Notes: a model not told the origin generated them from the letters alone. DNA of 64,000 nucleotides from Tetrapyrgos nigripes (GCA_013368315.1 JAACJM010000090.1:1-64000); one strand, 5' to 3'. Counted from the stretch's first letter, positions 24,034 through 37,376 are shown. A program made the numbers and translations.

Positions 24034-24297
24034 TGGATGACTTCCCGTAAGGATTAATTCCCTGAGCTCTGGCAAATAATGCTGGAGGGACTGATAGCAA
24101 AGTAGAGGAAATTTCAAAAGACATCAAAAATTGTGCTTTAGAACGGTTTAGGGGAGGGTCCGGACCCCTCCCTAGATGCTTTTTGCTGGAATAAACCTCG
24201 CTTAGCCGGAGTTATCAGTCCTTCCGCTGATCGCTGAGGGCCTTTGGCCAGGAAATTGCAGCTCGCAATTAATTCTGAGCTTACGGGAAGTCATCCA
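24034..24297. repeat. Candidate MITE, 264 bp
   Basis: An 18-bp perfect inverted repeat, TGGATGACTTCCCGTAAG (24034-24051) and its complement (24280-24297), bounds a non-coding segment. The centre holds a second palindrome around GGTCCGGACC near 24160. I could not define a target duplication. Confidence 0.55.
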
Positions 24298-25751
24298 CTA
24301 ATTCTTACTGTATCGTGCATGATTATGCTTGTCTCTCCTAGACGGACCCATTGGTTGGTGCATTTGCCGTAGAATAAATTTCACGTATGAAGATTGTCAG
24401 GATCCTTCAAATTGACTGAGATGTGGTTCTTTGATGCACAAAATGCAGGGTTCTATCAGGGTACTATACGCAAAAATTGCAGTACCCAGTTGATTACACT
24501 CAAGTGCAGGAACAGAAGATTGGACTGTGGAACACAGGCAAAAATGCCCTCAACAGTCCAGTCTTCGGTCCCTCCACCCCAGCGTAATCGACTAGGCACT
24601 GCAATTTTTGCAAATAAAATACAAGTTTTAGACCACCTCATCATTGGTTGTGCTGGTCTGAGCTCGAGAAGAGAAAAATGCATCCAAAGGACAACTAGTG
24701 AGTCGCGACGGTAAATGAAGAGGTGGTCTGTCTAATCCAGTGTTCTGAACTGAGGTACTTATGTCCTCGCGAAAGAATTGATTTCGTTCCTCCGCAGCGG
24801 AGGAGGGAAAGTGCAATGTGTGTTTCAATGAGAATGGGTCCACCTGGGCGATTGATTTTTGAAGCGCACTAACGCCGCCAAAATATCAAAGTCGACTTCC
24901 TGCTGCAACGGTCGCCCGTTGGTCGCACGAACGTCCAGCGGAAGTCATTCCTATGAAAGGAAGTGTTATTCGATTTTCAAAGTTTCTCATTCTACAATAG
25001 TCTAAGCACGGTTTCGTGCACCCTTGTAATCTCCTCCTCTTTCCTCGCCTCTGCTCCGTGCATAAGGGTCTTTCTGTATTATCATGGTGGCTCTGGTCTC
25101 TGCGACCTTGATCTTCATGACCCACCTACTTCGTATTCCTCATTTTTCTTTTCCCTTACCTTTGATTTCCGACCGCTCTTGCGTAAAGCTTTCAGCCTCG
25201 CAGGTACTTCATACCCGACCGAATGACTCGTCCCCAACCTTCCTTCCCTCACATTGATTTCCCCTCTCGGATTTCTCGGTACGTGTATTCTTCTTTACCT
25301 TCCTTTCTTCCACCTCGATGGTTCTTTCGATAGAGTTACTCATTCACGTCTTGTTATTTGCGCAATCCGCCCACCACACCCTCTTTTCTATACCTTTTGT
25401 TTGTAATGTGGGCTTCTCGTGTCTCTTGTACTCAAATAAAAAATTTTCAGGAATGTCATTGCCTCAGGGCACCCCGTGTTGGCCCTGCGCGAAAATCAGG
25501 ATAAATAAGGCAAGGAAAAGAAAGAAAGTGTAACGAGTGTACCCATGCGAAGATCGGTCCCTTGCTTTTCTGCTCGGACGAAATACCGAAAGCATTCAAC
25601 AGACGCATTTCTCTAAATAAATACAATTTCGAATTTTTAGTGTAGCTCCTGAAAAATACAACAGATTTCAATCTAATACTAACTGTACATTTTACCTGGA
25701 TACCGTCCTCGTCACACGTACATATCATCAACTCAACCCCCCTTCACTGAA
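24298..25751. other. Intergenic, nothing recognised
   Basis: Non-coding as far as I can tell, apart from a 14-bp inverted repeat GCAAAAATTGCAGT near 24470 and 24597. This is downstream of both the importin and the F-box promoter side. Confidence 0.35.
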
Positions 25752-28700
25752 TCACTCGTCCTCATCTCCACTGAGATACTTATTCATCCCCAACTCCCTG
25801 ACACTACCCACCGCCACGAGTAACTCATGATTCGGATCCAACATCTTCAACATCTTCCCCATATCCTCCAACGCGAAATCTTCCATCTCTTCCAACAGCG
25901 CTAGATCCTCTCTATCATCCTCATCCAACCCATTGGGATGGATATTACCACCGACATCCATCCCCATCCCCATCCCTGCCCCTCGACTCGCACGACCTGC
26001 TTCTCTGGCTCGTCGTTTCTGAGCGATGATATGTAACTGACGTTTTGTGGCTTCGATGATTCCATCGTGATACTCCTGAGATAGGCACGTCGAGGGTCCT
26101 CCGAGAAGTTGGACACAGTCGGTAAAAGCTTTGAAGAGCGAAGCGAGGAACGAGGCATCGTGTTCGTCAGAAATGATGTTGATCAATTGATGTAACGTCG
26201 CAGAGACCATTTGGGTTGTAAGGGTACTTGAGACGTGTCCGGATTGGATGAGCATGGGGATAAGCCTGCGTTTTTACGACGGAGTTAGTACTCGGAGACT
26301 CATACACACACACGCGACGCAATACAACGGAGAAAGGTCAACTACTCACATCGCACAAGCCTCTCTAACACCGTCGTGGAAATAGAACCTTAAAGCCGGA
26401 AGAGTCACCTCTAGACTCTGTGCCAAGTAAGGGGCGTATCGGCCTTGAAGCGTAGAAGCGTAGATAACCATCGTTTCGAAAGCCTGGCACTTTTCCTCGA
26501 TAGCCGAAGTCCGTATACCGAGGGTCTGACCATCCATATTAACGGTCTCCCATCCCTCACGTTCTTCGACTTTACCGTCTTCGTCGTCTAAGGAAAAGAA
26601 GAATAGAATGAATGAATGAATGAATGACAGATAAAAACGCAAGATGATTAGGTGGGGACGCACCATAAACTGATACATCTGCCTTGGCACTCGCCGTAGC
26701 GAGGAGATCAGGCATCACGACAGGAAGGTAAGGTTCAAACTCTACTCCCATTGCCTGGCATATTTTAGCCCAGGTACCCATTAGATAATGGCTCAGTTGA
26801 GTATCTTGAGGGTCAATCGGGGATTCTGTGAGGTGAAAGAGGAGGTAAGATGATGATGAGTTTAACCAGTAAAAACGAAAAGTGTACAGGTATAAACGCA
26901 CTTTGTATCCGAATCAAGAGTTCCACTAAAGTAATTGCGTCAGGTCGGAATGTATCTCGACCCACAGCGATAGCTGGTCATACAAACAAACGAAACGATA
27001 GGTCAGAAATGATAGATCAAAAATGGCGCGCACGCAGTGATGAAAGAACATACCTATCAACCCCGCACACTCCATAGCTTTCACCCTCATCCTCCTATAC
27101 TCTGGTCCATCTGCGTTCCGTAGGACGTTGAGAAGAAGAGGCATGATGGTTGCGTAATGCTATCAGAGAAAAGGAAAGAGAACACCGAGTCAGTCATCAG
27201 TCATACGGTCTATAAAGCTGAGAAAGGTGAGTGGGACGGAAGGCAAACTCACCTTTGCAAACACCGTCTCACTTGCATCTGCTACCATAGCTAGGGTGGT
27301 TATAGCCTGTTCTTGGACATATCGTTTGACTTCGTTCTGGTTCCCTGCTGGGTTGAGTAGCCTTCATGTCCGTATTAGTATTAGCGAAAAAAAAACCGAC
27401 GCAAAACGTCAAGGGCCGGATACCACGTCAGCTCTAGGGTATGGAAACGCATGGTTCAAGAACGACCCACCTCAACAACCTCTCAACAATCGGATCCAAA
27501 TACGGCACCAACGTATCCCTCTCTACGCCTTCACAAAAGTTGATCAGTGCCGCAGCGGCATGGGAGTGCACTCTAGGTTCTGGGTCTTCGAGTGCGGGTA
27601 TGAGGACGGAGAAGAGTTGTTGGTGGTATTGTTCTTGGATTATTTCTTCGAGATCGGTGCAGAGTTGGCCGCTGGGGGAGGAGAGGGGGGAAAGGGAGGA
27701 GAAGGGGGAAAAGCATGAGAGGTAGGGGGACGAAGGAGGGAGAAAGATGAGAGATGAGAGAAAGCAATAAAACATCGTCAGACAAATGACTACAACAAAA
27801 TGAACACTAAAAACCACCACTCACACACACTGACAAGCCGCATATCGTACCCTTGGATGATTATCTCGGAACATGGGAATGACCAGTCTAAGAAGGAGGA
27901 GGCGTCGTCAGCAAACCAACTACGTATGGCCAAGAACAACTAACTCACCCAACAATCTTCCCCAACTCACTAACCATCACCTTTCCAGTTCCTTCTCCAA
28001 TCGCAGCGATAGCCATAAGCCCGGCATGTCGAGCACGCCAGTCGTAGGAGGCTAGCATAGCGGGGATGTACTGTGTCGTTGAAGAACCCGTTTGGAGGGA
28101 GGGAGCGAGCGAGCGAGTAATTGGATTAGTGACAGTTACAAGGTATACAGACACAGCAGAGAGACTCACTTGAAAAGCAGGAGGCAACACCGCCCTCCCA
28201 CCCATTGCGCATGCTATCCTATCCAAACTCTGCTCATACAACGCCGGTGGGGAGTCGTTCTCTGTTGATGAGGATGTTGAGGGCTACATACAGGTGAGTT
28301 GTGGGGGGGAAGGAAAAGGGGGGAAAAAGTCAGCGTTGACGTCCAGAACCAGAAAAGAAAGAAAAAGAAAAAGACACCGAGCCGACACCCATACTCGTAC
28401 CCGTACCAATACCCAAAACCAAACCCCAATGTAAAGAAAAGAAAAACGAAAAACGAAAAAAAAAAAAAAAAACTCATACTCACATCCCCACCCAACCACC
28501 CCTCCAACCCCCCAGGCAGTCCAAACGGTACGTCCTCATCAATCTCGGACATTCCTTCTAAACACGCTCGGACAATTAGGGAGATCCACGTTGAAGCGAT
28601 AGTGGCTTGGGTTTGAACGGCTTGGAGAGCTTGAGGAGAAAGTTGGGTTGGGGATTGGTCGCCTGTGGAGGAGGAGGGTAAGAAAGAGGGTGTCGAGATG

Positions 28701-30888
28701 AGAGAACGAAGAGAGTGAAGAAAAAAGGTCATCAGCATTCTCGTCACATCTTGAATCCAAACATAACAAAAGAAAGAAAGAGAAAGAAAGAAAAATCACT
28801 CACCCCCAACCCCATTCCGTCCAGGCACCCCAACCCCTCTAACCTTAAACATCCCCGGCCTCGCTTCACACAAGCTAAGCATAAACTCCAACGCTGCTAA
28901 GCGGAGTGCTTGACGGTCTTCTTGTTCTTCGTCTTCGTCAAAGTCGTCGTCTTCTTCTTCTTCTTCTTCATCCCCTTGCGAGCCGTGGAGATCTTCGTCC
29001 ATGTTGTGATCACCTCCGCCGAGGTGGGAAGGGGAAGAAGAGTGTTGAGGTTGAGCCCAGATAGGGTTTGAGCCAGAGGATGAGGAGTGTCTGTGGAGGC
29101 CTGAGGGAAGGGGAAGGGAAAACTCGTCAGTCAGTCAGTCGAAGGAGCATTTGGGGATAAGAAAAGGAAAGTAGGAGCAGAAAAGAGAAAAGAAAGAAAG
29201 AAAGCGGAGAAAAAGAAGGAAAGAAGAAAACGGGCAGCGAGACGAAACATCAAAGACAACGATAGATGATAGAAAGAAAGAAAGAAAATTCGGAACCGCC
29301 TTCACCCAACCACGCAACACCCTGGGAGACGAGACCGTCAACAGTTTCTGTTCCAAGCAACGACACCCCACCCCCACCCCCATCTTCCCATTCTCCTAGT
29401 CGTGCTCTGCTCCTCATACGAAAATAAAATGAAAAAAGACAATACCCACCTCTCCTCTTCCCCTTGCCCTTCCCTCCCCTCCCCTCCTGTATCATCATAT
29501 CCATGCCCATGCCAGGTCTAGGCGTCACCCCTCCGCCTTCCTCACCAAACTCGGACTCTACACTGGGTAACACCAAACTGGGTAACAGACCCAATAGGCC
29601 GCTTAAATGGGGTAAGAAGAGGGAAGGATGGGATGAAGCGAGGGGGGTTAAGTGGGAGAGGTGGAGGTGGAGGGTTTGAGTGGGTGTTTGGGATGATGAT
29701 GTGGATGTGGATGGAGGCAATGAAGCGGATCCAGAAGTATTTGAAGTTGGAGTTGGAGTTGGAGTTGTAGGTGTAGTCGAGGAAGTGTTGGTGTTGGTGG
29801 AAGGTGTATGTGGCTGGGATGATGAGGTCGGACCCGGAGTCTTCAAACTCCCCCCACTCCCTTTATCCAAAATCCTAGCCAACGCTCCAACACCTTCTAA
29901 TAGTCCATACATCAACGCTTGTCCCACATTGCCTTTATTATTACTATTACTACTCCCACTCCCATTCGCCTCTAAATGGGAATCCGCCGATTGTCCCTGG
30001 AGATACCCAACACTCGCTTTCACAGCTGCATTCCTCACTTCTAGACTTTCCGAGTCTCTTAGGCCTTTTAAAAGGAGAGAAACGACAGCGTCGGGGGAAA
30101 GATCCGAGATGAGCAGGGGCGAGAGGGAGAATAGTTCGTATGCGGAGGTGCGGAGGAGGGGTGGTGGGACTTGGATTTGGGTCGTTGTGTTTGGTATGAT
30201 GCCTTGGACGTCTTGGAATGAGGATAATGAATTCGAATTCCCGCCTTCTGCCCCAGCCCCAGCCATCCCAAATCCAACCCCTTGCAACCGATGCCAAGGT
30301 CTACCACGTTTCATACCCTCGTTTGCTACGTCGGCTACTGTGTCCACTGCTTTTCTCCTCACGGTAGGTGAAGGCTCGCATAAAAGAGAGTGAAGGAGGA
30401 GGTTTTCCAAGGTGTGTAAGGCAGGAGTGGAGAGGTGGTCGTAGAGTGTCAAGTGGAGACCTTGAGCGAGGCGGTGATACGATGACGACGAGGAAGACGA
30501 CGCGGGTGATGAGGCAGAAGCAGAGCCGGAAGCAGACGTCCCAGCTTGTGAACCTGACGGAGCGTGACCTTGCATATTCAGGCCCTGACGAATATGAGGA
30601 ACGGGTCTGAAGAGTAGTCTTCGGAGTAGGACGAGAGAGAAGGAACGCATGACATCTGTATCTGCGGATATAGCGAACTGGGCTAGGGCGAGGAGGTAGA
30701 GGTCGGGAGTGGAGGCGAGGCGCTCGTTGACGGCTTTTTCGGCGCTGCAACAAGTCAGTGAGTGGAAAGACGACTGGGTAGCAAATACCAGACACGCACT
30801 TGGACCTAATCTCATTGTCACCGAGGACCAAGTTGGAAAGGATTTGGGTGAGCTCGGCTGTTATTTCGTGGGGGACGACTGGGTCCAT
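25752..30888 (-). CDS. Importin beta-type karyopherin, Kap121/importin-5 (Pse1) family
   Basis: Fifteen exons on the minus strand. Read from the 5' end they are 30888-30800, 30744-~29454, ~29408-29297, 29100-28804, 28662-28484, 28283-28170, 28070-27949, 27897-27831, 27671-27471, 27361-27253, 27159-27054, 26973-26902, 26825-26664, 26587-26350 and 26265-25752. The product is about 1220 aa; exons 2-3 borders are approximate. The N-terminus (MDPVVPHEITAELTQILSN) and the AEKAVNERL repeat are Kap121-like. So are the acidic loop, the LPVVMPDLLATASAK region, the GWETVNMDGQTLGIRTSAIE stretch and FYFHDGVREA. These HEAT-repeat receptors carry cargo through nuclear pores with Ran-GTP. Low-complexity insertions (Ser/Thr/Pro, Asp/Glu) lengthen it. 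The start 30888 is preferred to the upstream in-frame ATG at 30969 because homologues begin MDP. Confidence 0.87.
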
Positions 30889-32820
30889 GGTTTGGTTGAG
30901 GGTTACTTGGTGGAGGTCTATAAGACCATTAGCTGTACATTTAGCGTCCAGCTGGTACCATATACTCACCGCTGTTCGGTTACAGTAGCTCTCTTCCTTT
31001 CCTTGTCTTCTTTGCCTTTTTCCAAAGTCCTTTTACTTCGGAATCCCCCCTACGAGTAGCAGCAGCAGAAAGAAAGTAAACACGACAGAGGCGGAGCAGA
31101 ACAAGACAGATCGATACAACAAAAAAAAGTCGCAGAAGGCACCAGTTACACGTGGTTCGGAGCACAGCTCTCCATTCAATTGGCCAGCTGATCAACTCCA
31201 GATGACGCAATGTCTTTCCGTGGATCCTCCTACCGTCGGATTGTCTATACTACTGTCTTCAGGTATTATTGGGTTTGTCTCTACTCCCGTGTCGGGAAAG
31301 CTACCGCACATCCCCATATCCGAGTCCGACTCTGTCGATCCCGCTCGCTAGGACTTAAAGTCTAGATCTCCGTACATACGTACATACCCCGGTTATTCTA
31401 GTAGAGAAAGATCCCAATCATCCTTTTTTGGTTAAACTATCTCTTGTATTCATTTGGAAGAACGGTTTTTGCGTTGGAGAACTTGTCGATCAACAGACTC
31501 TGCACTGCCTAAGAGTGATTGACAGCTCGATGGAGGCACAAAGGCTTCGAAAAGATGGAAGATGGATGTAAAACAGGAGAAGTGTACCTGTATAGCCTTC
31601 GCACTTAGGGCTCTAGCTAGTGTGGAGTTGGATACTAGTACGTACGCGTACGTACTCCCCGAATCTTTAATCAAGGTCCCAATCACGAATGCGTACCTCT
31701 ACCGTTCCTAAACAGGTCCATCAATAGCCCATAGAAAGCCAGGCCTCGACCACTGACTTTTTCGTCCTCGGATTTCCCAAAATCTAACCAAACTGTTGAG
31801 GTGCAGCTAAGAGGAACCACACCTTTAGTATTTACGACGGCGTGGTTGGAATACTCATGCCAAGCACCCCGACGCGTTTAGCAACTCTGGACCCTACGCT
31901 GAAGGAAAGGTTAGCACTAAAACGACCACGCATTTAGACGATTCCCTCTAACCGAATCGAACGGCTGACCCCGTCAAGACAATGTGATAGATAGATTACA
32001 CCGTGACGATACTTTTACACCAGTAATGATGCGCGAAGTAGCTAACCGTGGAACCAATTACTGATTCACCGGGGCAAGCAACAAGGCAATAGGGGCAACA
32101 TCCTGGAGAAGACCAGGGTAGACCGTCTACCACCTTGAAGCACTATAAGGCGGCGCAGAGACAGACTCGGAGGACGTGGGTCTCAATGCGAAGGATACAG
32201 TCTGGCAGGCATGGGCAGAGGTACATACACAGACAGTAGTAAATACGCAGACGAGAGTCGGAGAGAATGAAACGCGAGAAAAGCGATACTAGAAATAAGA
32301 GAAACAGTAATAAGTACTAGAAATCAGAGAGAAAAAGTAAAACTGAGCAAAAGAAAGGAATGAGAAAGATATGAGAGAGATAAACAGTAACTAAAAGATA
32401 CACAAAACCACCACGAAATGAAGGCAAGTGAAAGATCTATACAAACCACAATATGCTTGAAGACCGCGCAGACGAGGCTACGCCCCCCGGCTGCAGTCAA
32501 GTTGTCCAGACCAAGACTGTTTTTGACGGCCTAGGCCTTGCGAAACCCGGAAGTATGGACGGAAAGACTCGGGATCGGTGGGTATCCGGACCGCTGACGT
32601 CACCGGCAGAAGTCATCCGCGTCGGTACTGAGACATGGGCTGCGACGAAGAGTCATCTGTATTGTGCCCCAGAAATCGGTCATGACTTTTTCCAACGTTG
32701 GGTGCTTCAAAAACAGCCTATTTAGTGATGTCGTCAGATGGAGAGCATCATGATAGCAAGTCCTTGAATTACAAGAAGGAGTAGTGTCTATGTCCTTGTC
32801 CTCGAAGACCCTCGAAGATC
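30889..32820. other. Importin upstream region and old repeats
   Basis: No supported gene. 31469-31625 is repeated near 43209-43345, with shared words CTGCACTGCCTAAGAGTGAT, AGATGGAAGATGGATGTAAA and GCACTTAGGGCTCTAGC. 31940-31975 contains the same tRNA 3'-half-like module (ATTCCCTCTAACCGAATCG) found at 43442. 32220-32410 is purine-rich. Confidence 0.5.
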
Positions 32821-32824
32821 TATT

Positions 32825-32994
32825 ACAGCTGTTTTCAGAAATTTACAGAAAACGTATTTTGTGTTTTCATCCTGATCGGCGTCAGATCAGCATCCCCCAA
32901 GCAAGCCCGAAGGCTTCTTAAAGGCAAATGACGTACTCTAGGGGCTCCACCAAAACGATTTTCGATTTTTCCGCGTCTTTTTGAAAACAGCTGT
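32825..32994. repeat. Candidate Tc1/mariner-type MITE
   Basis: Inverted ends CAGCTGTTTTCAGAAA and CAGCTGTTTTCAAAAA (complement at the right end) are flanked by TA on both sides (32823-32824 and 32995-32996). The total is about 170 bp with no coding content. TA flanks suit a Tc1/mariner-mobilised element. Confidence 0.65.
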
Positions 32995-33069
32995 AAGGAA
33001 ACGAATGAAATTATGTATCACTACTCAGAAATAGTCATATGCGGAAAGGTCGCAGTGGGGTAGGGTGGA

Positions 33070-34711
33070 TGGGCCGTTGCAGGATGGAGCTCAACGTATG
33101 GCGAGGCCTGTTGTGTCCAAACCCAGGTCGGCATTTTGACTCTTTGAGCCGACTTTTTATCCAGGTAACCGGGATCGTCACCTATTATCCGGAGTCCTCT
33201 AGTAGCCCAAAGAAAAACATTATAAACCGGGCCTCGACCAGCCATACAATTCCGTCTAGCCGACTTGAACAACTGACCTCGTCATAGCTGTGTTGCAGCG
33301 TTCCGAAGAAGAGGTGAGGACGGAACAGGTTAAAAGGTGGTCTAAAGTTAACTCGGCCTTAAAGGGCCTCGTAACAGTATGAGGCCTGCAGATTGACTTC
33401 ATAAGCACATCTGGTATCAATCTAAGGCTGACTGAGGTCCTCCAAAGTCCAGAACAAATCCTGAGGACAAGTTTCAGAATGTGTGAGATGAAAACGATTA
33501 TGCAGAAGACTAACTTCCGGGTTCCCCGGCTTCATTTGTCCCCCCAAGTCATGCTTCACCGCCATCCCGACTCGGACGGGTCAGCATCAGTGATGTGCCA
33601 CCATAAGGCAAAAAAAAATTGTCGAAAAAGACCATAGACACTGAAAATGTTCCACGTACTTGTCGGAACGCTGGCTTGGTGGGAATGCCAGCTCAATTCA
33701 TCGCACAAAGACATCCTCAAATAGGGTGCTGGCGGGCTTGTCGGGCTTTTCACGGCTTTTCCGCTTGTCGCGCACCTGCAAGCGTAACCAGCAACAATGC
33801 CAGATTAACCCTGATGGACTCGAAATAAGATTACTGTAGGATGCACCGCACGTCGTCTTAGACGCCAACTGCTATTAACTCTTCCTTCTACCTCGTTGTA
33901 CCAATGTTACTCCTCTGGCTTGTCGAGCTCCCCCTTCAATTCTCCTGAGAGCCTTTCCAATACTCGTCTGGCGTCGTAGGTAATGTCTTCGCATCTGGAT
34001 CCTGTTTGGCTAAATCTTGACTGAATGCACAGCGGATCTCTTTTTATCTCTAGACTCACAATACCTTCTCCGTCTTCCAACCTACCTGCCCTACCTATAA
34101 ACACTCCTCCTGTACCTCCTGATACTCAGCGTCGTCGTCAAGAAAGAGCCGGTTTGTCTTGATTTAGCACTGGCGTACTGCTCAGCATTTACTCACCCAA
34201 GTGGTGTTTAGGACCTGCTAGTACCAACGCGACGCCCGCCGATACTGCTCCAGCTCATCAGGCTACCTTTGGTACTGTCAGTGCCGTTAATACTATCGAA
34301 ACAGTAACGCGCACGACTCAAACGTCCACCCAGATGTTCAACCGGTCCCGTCATTCGGAATTCCATGGCTCCTCACTGAGTAGCGTTGGCGGTGATGACA
34401 GGAGAAGCAGTGTTGTCTACAACTACAGTATCGGCAGCATCTCACTTTCAAACGTTGCGAACACCGAAGTAATCATTTATTTTGGCCAAGAACTGGGGAC
34501 AGGAAACGAAGGCTCCCAGTCCGCTGTTCGAGTCGTATCGAGAAGGCGGGATGATGAAATCCCTTCAGAACGACGTGTAGCACGTTCTACTAATGGTGAG
34601 TTCGTTCCAATTGATTGTTAGGAATAGAAATCTCAACGGACTTGCTCTGGGTAGATCTCATTGTATTCAATAATAGGGCCTTTGTTATTTTTTTTTAATC
34701 CTGGTAGCAAG
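33070..34711 (+). repeat. Repeat Z, copy 1, 5' part
   Basis: This block aligns with 48790-50450 over its whole length (for example GTCACCTATTATCCGGAGTC, ATCTAAGGCTGACTGAGGTC). It ends exactly at a transposon insertion and continues at 42383. It holds a degraded copy of the small two-exon gene described at 49790. Confidence 0.85.
34071..34621 (+). pseudogene. Degraded copy of the small Z-repeat gene
   Basis: It corresponds to the gene at 49790-50353. The start codon is ATA instead of ATG (34071-34073). The exon 1 to intron border at 34152/34153 and acceptor at 34211 are conserved. An in-frame deletion has removed about a dozen residues after the VIIYFG stretch. The end of the frame differs from the other copy. 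Confidence 0.75.
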
Positions 34712-34875
34712 TATGGAAAGCAGGAAGGGCCCGCTCAAGCAGGAAGGGCTTGCTCACTTAAGCGAGCATAAGCGCGGTGATGGAGCATAAATAAGGCAGT
34801 AGGACCCCTGACACTTCGATTTTTGAATAAATTATTATACATGTGCTGTTTACTCATGTTTACTCTGCCTCTTCG

Positions 34876-34935
34876 GCAGACCGAATACATTCCACAGACG
34901 TATATGGAGTCTGTGGAATGTATTCGGTTGTCTGC
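34876..34935. repeat. Hairpin, 23-bp stem
   Basis: GCAGACCGAATACATTCCAC (from 34876) is mirrored by its complement up to 34935 around an 11-base loop. It lies about 160 bp inside the left end of the 7.67-kb element. Confidence 0.8.
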
Positions 34936-35484
34936 TTTAGCCGTCAGCGGCTTATTACACATAGCCCCAAAAAAGGAAATCAGGTACTCGCACGTCTTTT
35001 ACATTCCTTTGTTGTTCCTCTGCATGATTTTTTTGTTCATGGTCTTTATTCTTCATTTATGGCACCTATGTCAGCTGACGAAGTACTCGGAACCCATTTT
35101 TATCCTCAGACGACGGCCCAAAACCGCTCAGAAGGACCCGGGGGAAATCTTTCGGCAATTGCCGTACCGCACTGTAACAGGCGACACGACTTACACTTTA
35201 AGAGCCTTTGGACTCATTTTCCCCAAAATAACTCCCCTGGACATGTAGAATGGTAAATCTACATCCTACTCCTGGTCTAAATCCTGAAAATCGCGCAGAA
35301 ACATTGCAACTCAGAAGGTTAGTTCAGAAATTGAAATTGACAGATGTGGCTACTACAGGATACAGGACTAGTTATCACTAGACTCCTCATCTGAACTGAA
35401 TGCCACTACTCCATCTGCTATATCCTCTTCCTCTTGATCTTCACCTAAGCCTAAGCCTCCATTAAAACCCCCCAAATAGCCTGT

Positions 35485-37376
35485 CTATTCATTATATCCC
35501 AGAGGCACAAGTTCTTCAATGACATCTCCAAGGTCACACTGAAGAGCCTCACGCAATTCATTCACAAATATCTCCCTGTCATCAACATAAGGCTGCAGAC
35601 AAAGGGTCTCCACAAGGGGAATGTTAGCCTCAAACATAGACAGCAAGTCCTCATACACATTCCACACATTGTGATGAGTTATAGTGGGTGAATCCAGCTG
35701 AACATGGTAAGCTGAGATGCAGCGCTGAAATTCAGGATCAACAAGCTGAAATACTTCATGATCAGGAGGGGCATAAAGCTGTTCAGCTCTCTTGATATAA
35801 TCTCCCTCTGGATCAATCAAAACCTGCCAACCTAGGGTGAGATTACACCAATGGCTAGAACAGAATCACTCACCTTGAAATCACATACATGGTACCCCTC
35901 TGGATGGGCATCAATATCATTAGGAGGACCATGGGGAAAAATCTTGTGTTTCTGGGCCCTTTTTGCAGTATTGTTCACAAGGTAGACATAGTGATCCAGT
36001 TCTGCTTGAAACCAAGGAATAAATACCCATTTGAATACATTACTAGGAAAATGAGTCAGCACTTATTGGGGCTCTTGCTTAAATTCAAACTCACTATTGA
36101 AGTGCATTGTCACAGCTGTAGTCGACATTGGGGTTTGATAAAATGTCCTCAAATCCTGGCATAAAGTTACGTTGCAGATTTGACCAGACAATCTCTGGAG
36201 GGATATTATTTTTTTCCTTCATATATCGATATTGCAATGTGCCTTCAAGTGAAGGATCAAGACTCTGTCGAATAAAGGAGTGTCCTTTAGCCAAACAAAA
36301 GTTTTCTGGGCCTGGGTCACTCTGTGTAATCAGAGGTACATCTAAAATACAGACATTCAATTGGGAGTTTATAACCTTAGAAGCATTGCACTTACAGCCA
36401 TCACTCTTTATACAATCAAGATAATAGTGAAATATGAGATGAGGATTTAAGTTTGTCCACCAAACCTTCAGCCATTTCATCTTGCCTAGAGTATAATCCA
36501 AAAATTGATCAGAATCACAATTTCTTCAGGTTTCTATAATTTAATTTACGAACCAGTATGAAGTGCCAGGCCATGCTTCTTAAGCTTATCATGCTGATCA
36601 ACACACCACACATCATTCACTCCAGCAGCCCAGAATACATGTTGTCTAAAGCTGCCTTCGCTTGTATCCCCGGAGAAGATCTGGCTCATACTCTTGCATA
36701 TATCCAATAATCACCTTCCTGTAATATCTCTCAATTCAATATTTTCATAAATTGACTGAGCACATACCTGGTCACCTCCATATTATAGTCATGCTTTAGG
36801 CGTTTCTTCATATCATTCCAACCAGCCATTGGAAACATTTGTCGCAACTCTGTCATGGGCTTAATGATATTAGAGACTTGGTATTCTGGTATACAGACAG
36901 TTAGAATTGATACAGTCACATTGAGCACAATAGAAAACTGAAATACCAGCACTTCTAGTCCTAATCAATCCCAGAGATTCCCTGATTCTGTAGAGTTGAA
37001 ATTTAGCTGAACATACCCCAGACATGAAGTAGATTTCGTACCCTAGACCATATTTTTCAGTGTCAAAGCAATGATCATCCTTAAGAGTACGCAAGATCTT
37101 GACATCATCCCATCCATAATTCCAATATTTGGTGATATCTGGGGTAATTTTCTCCAATGGAGCTGAAGAAGAAAAGAGTCAGTTTGATACAAGTTGATAA
37201 ATAATTGTACGAACAGTTTGGTTTATTGAAACCCATGATTGTGTAGATAATGCAGTAGCAGGATAGCTTTTATAGTCCAGCAGAGGTATGATATACTGCA
37301 AAGCATGTTGAACGATCATTGGCCACTCACCACGTTCAGTAAGCCTCAAGGCAGTTGGCCGTAACATTTTGTTCAC
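35485..37376 (-). pseudogene. Integrase-core (rve) DDE transposase, intron-broken or decayed
   Basis: Pieces in order on the minus strand are these. An N-terminal part around 37370-37180 and 37160-36960 includes KYWNYGWDDVKILRTLKDDH. Next is MTELRQMFPMAGWNDMKKRL near 36830, then the first catalytic Asp in NDVWCVDQHDKLKKHGLALH (about 36620-36560). LGKMKWLKVWWTN and FHYYLDCIKSDG follow. The second Asp is in LITQSDPGPEN (about 36320), and the Glu lies in NIPPEIVWSNLQRNF (about 36190). A C-terminal part ends with TAA at 35485-35487. This spacing is that of the basidiomycete integrase-core transposases. Some breaks look like introns (near 36520, 36060, 35830), but a stop after the LHTG stretch may be real damage, so intactness is undecided. 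Confidence 0.72.

Noticed and set aside
28214..28747. Long minus-strand frame with Phe-rich runs
   Set aside because: It reads through introns of the importin gene; the Phe runs are polypyrimidine intron sequence. The true exon is 28484-28662.
29680..30393. 237-codon plus-strand open frame
   Set aside because: It is antisense to the importin low-complexity exon and consists of Val/Gly and Ser/Leu runs produced by that bias.
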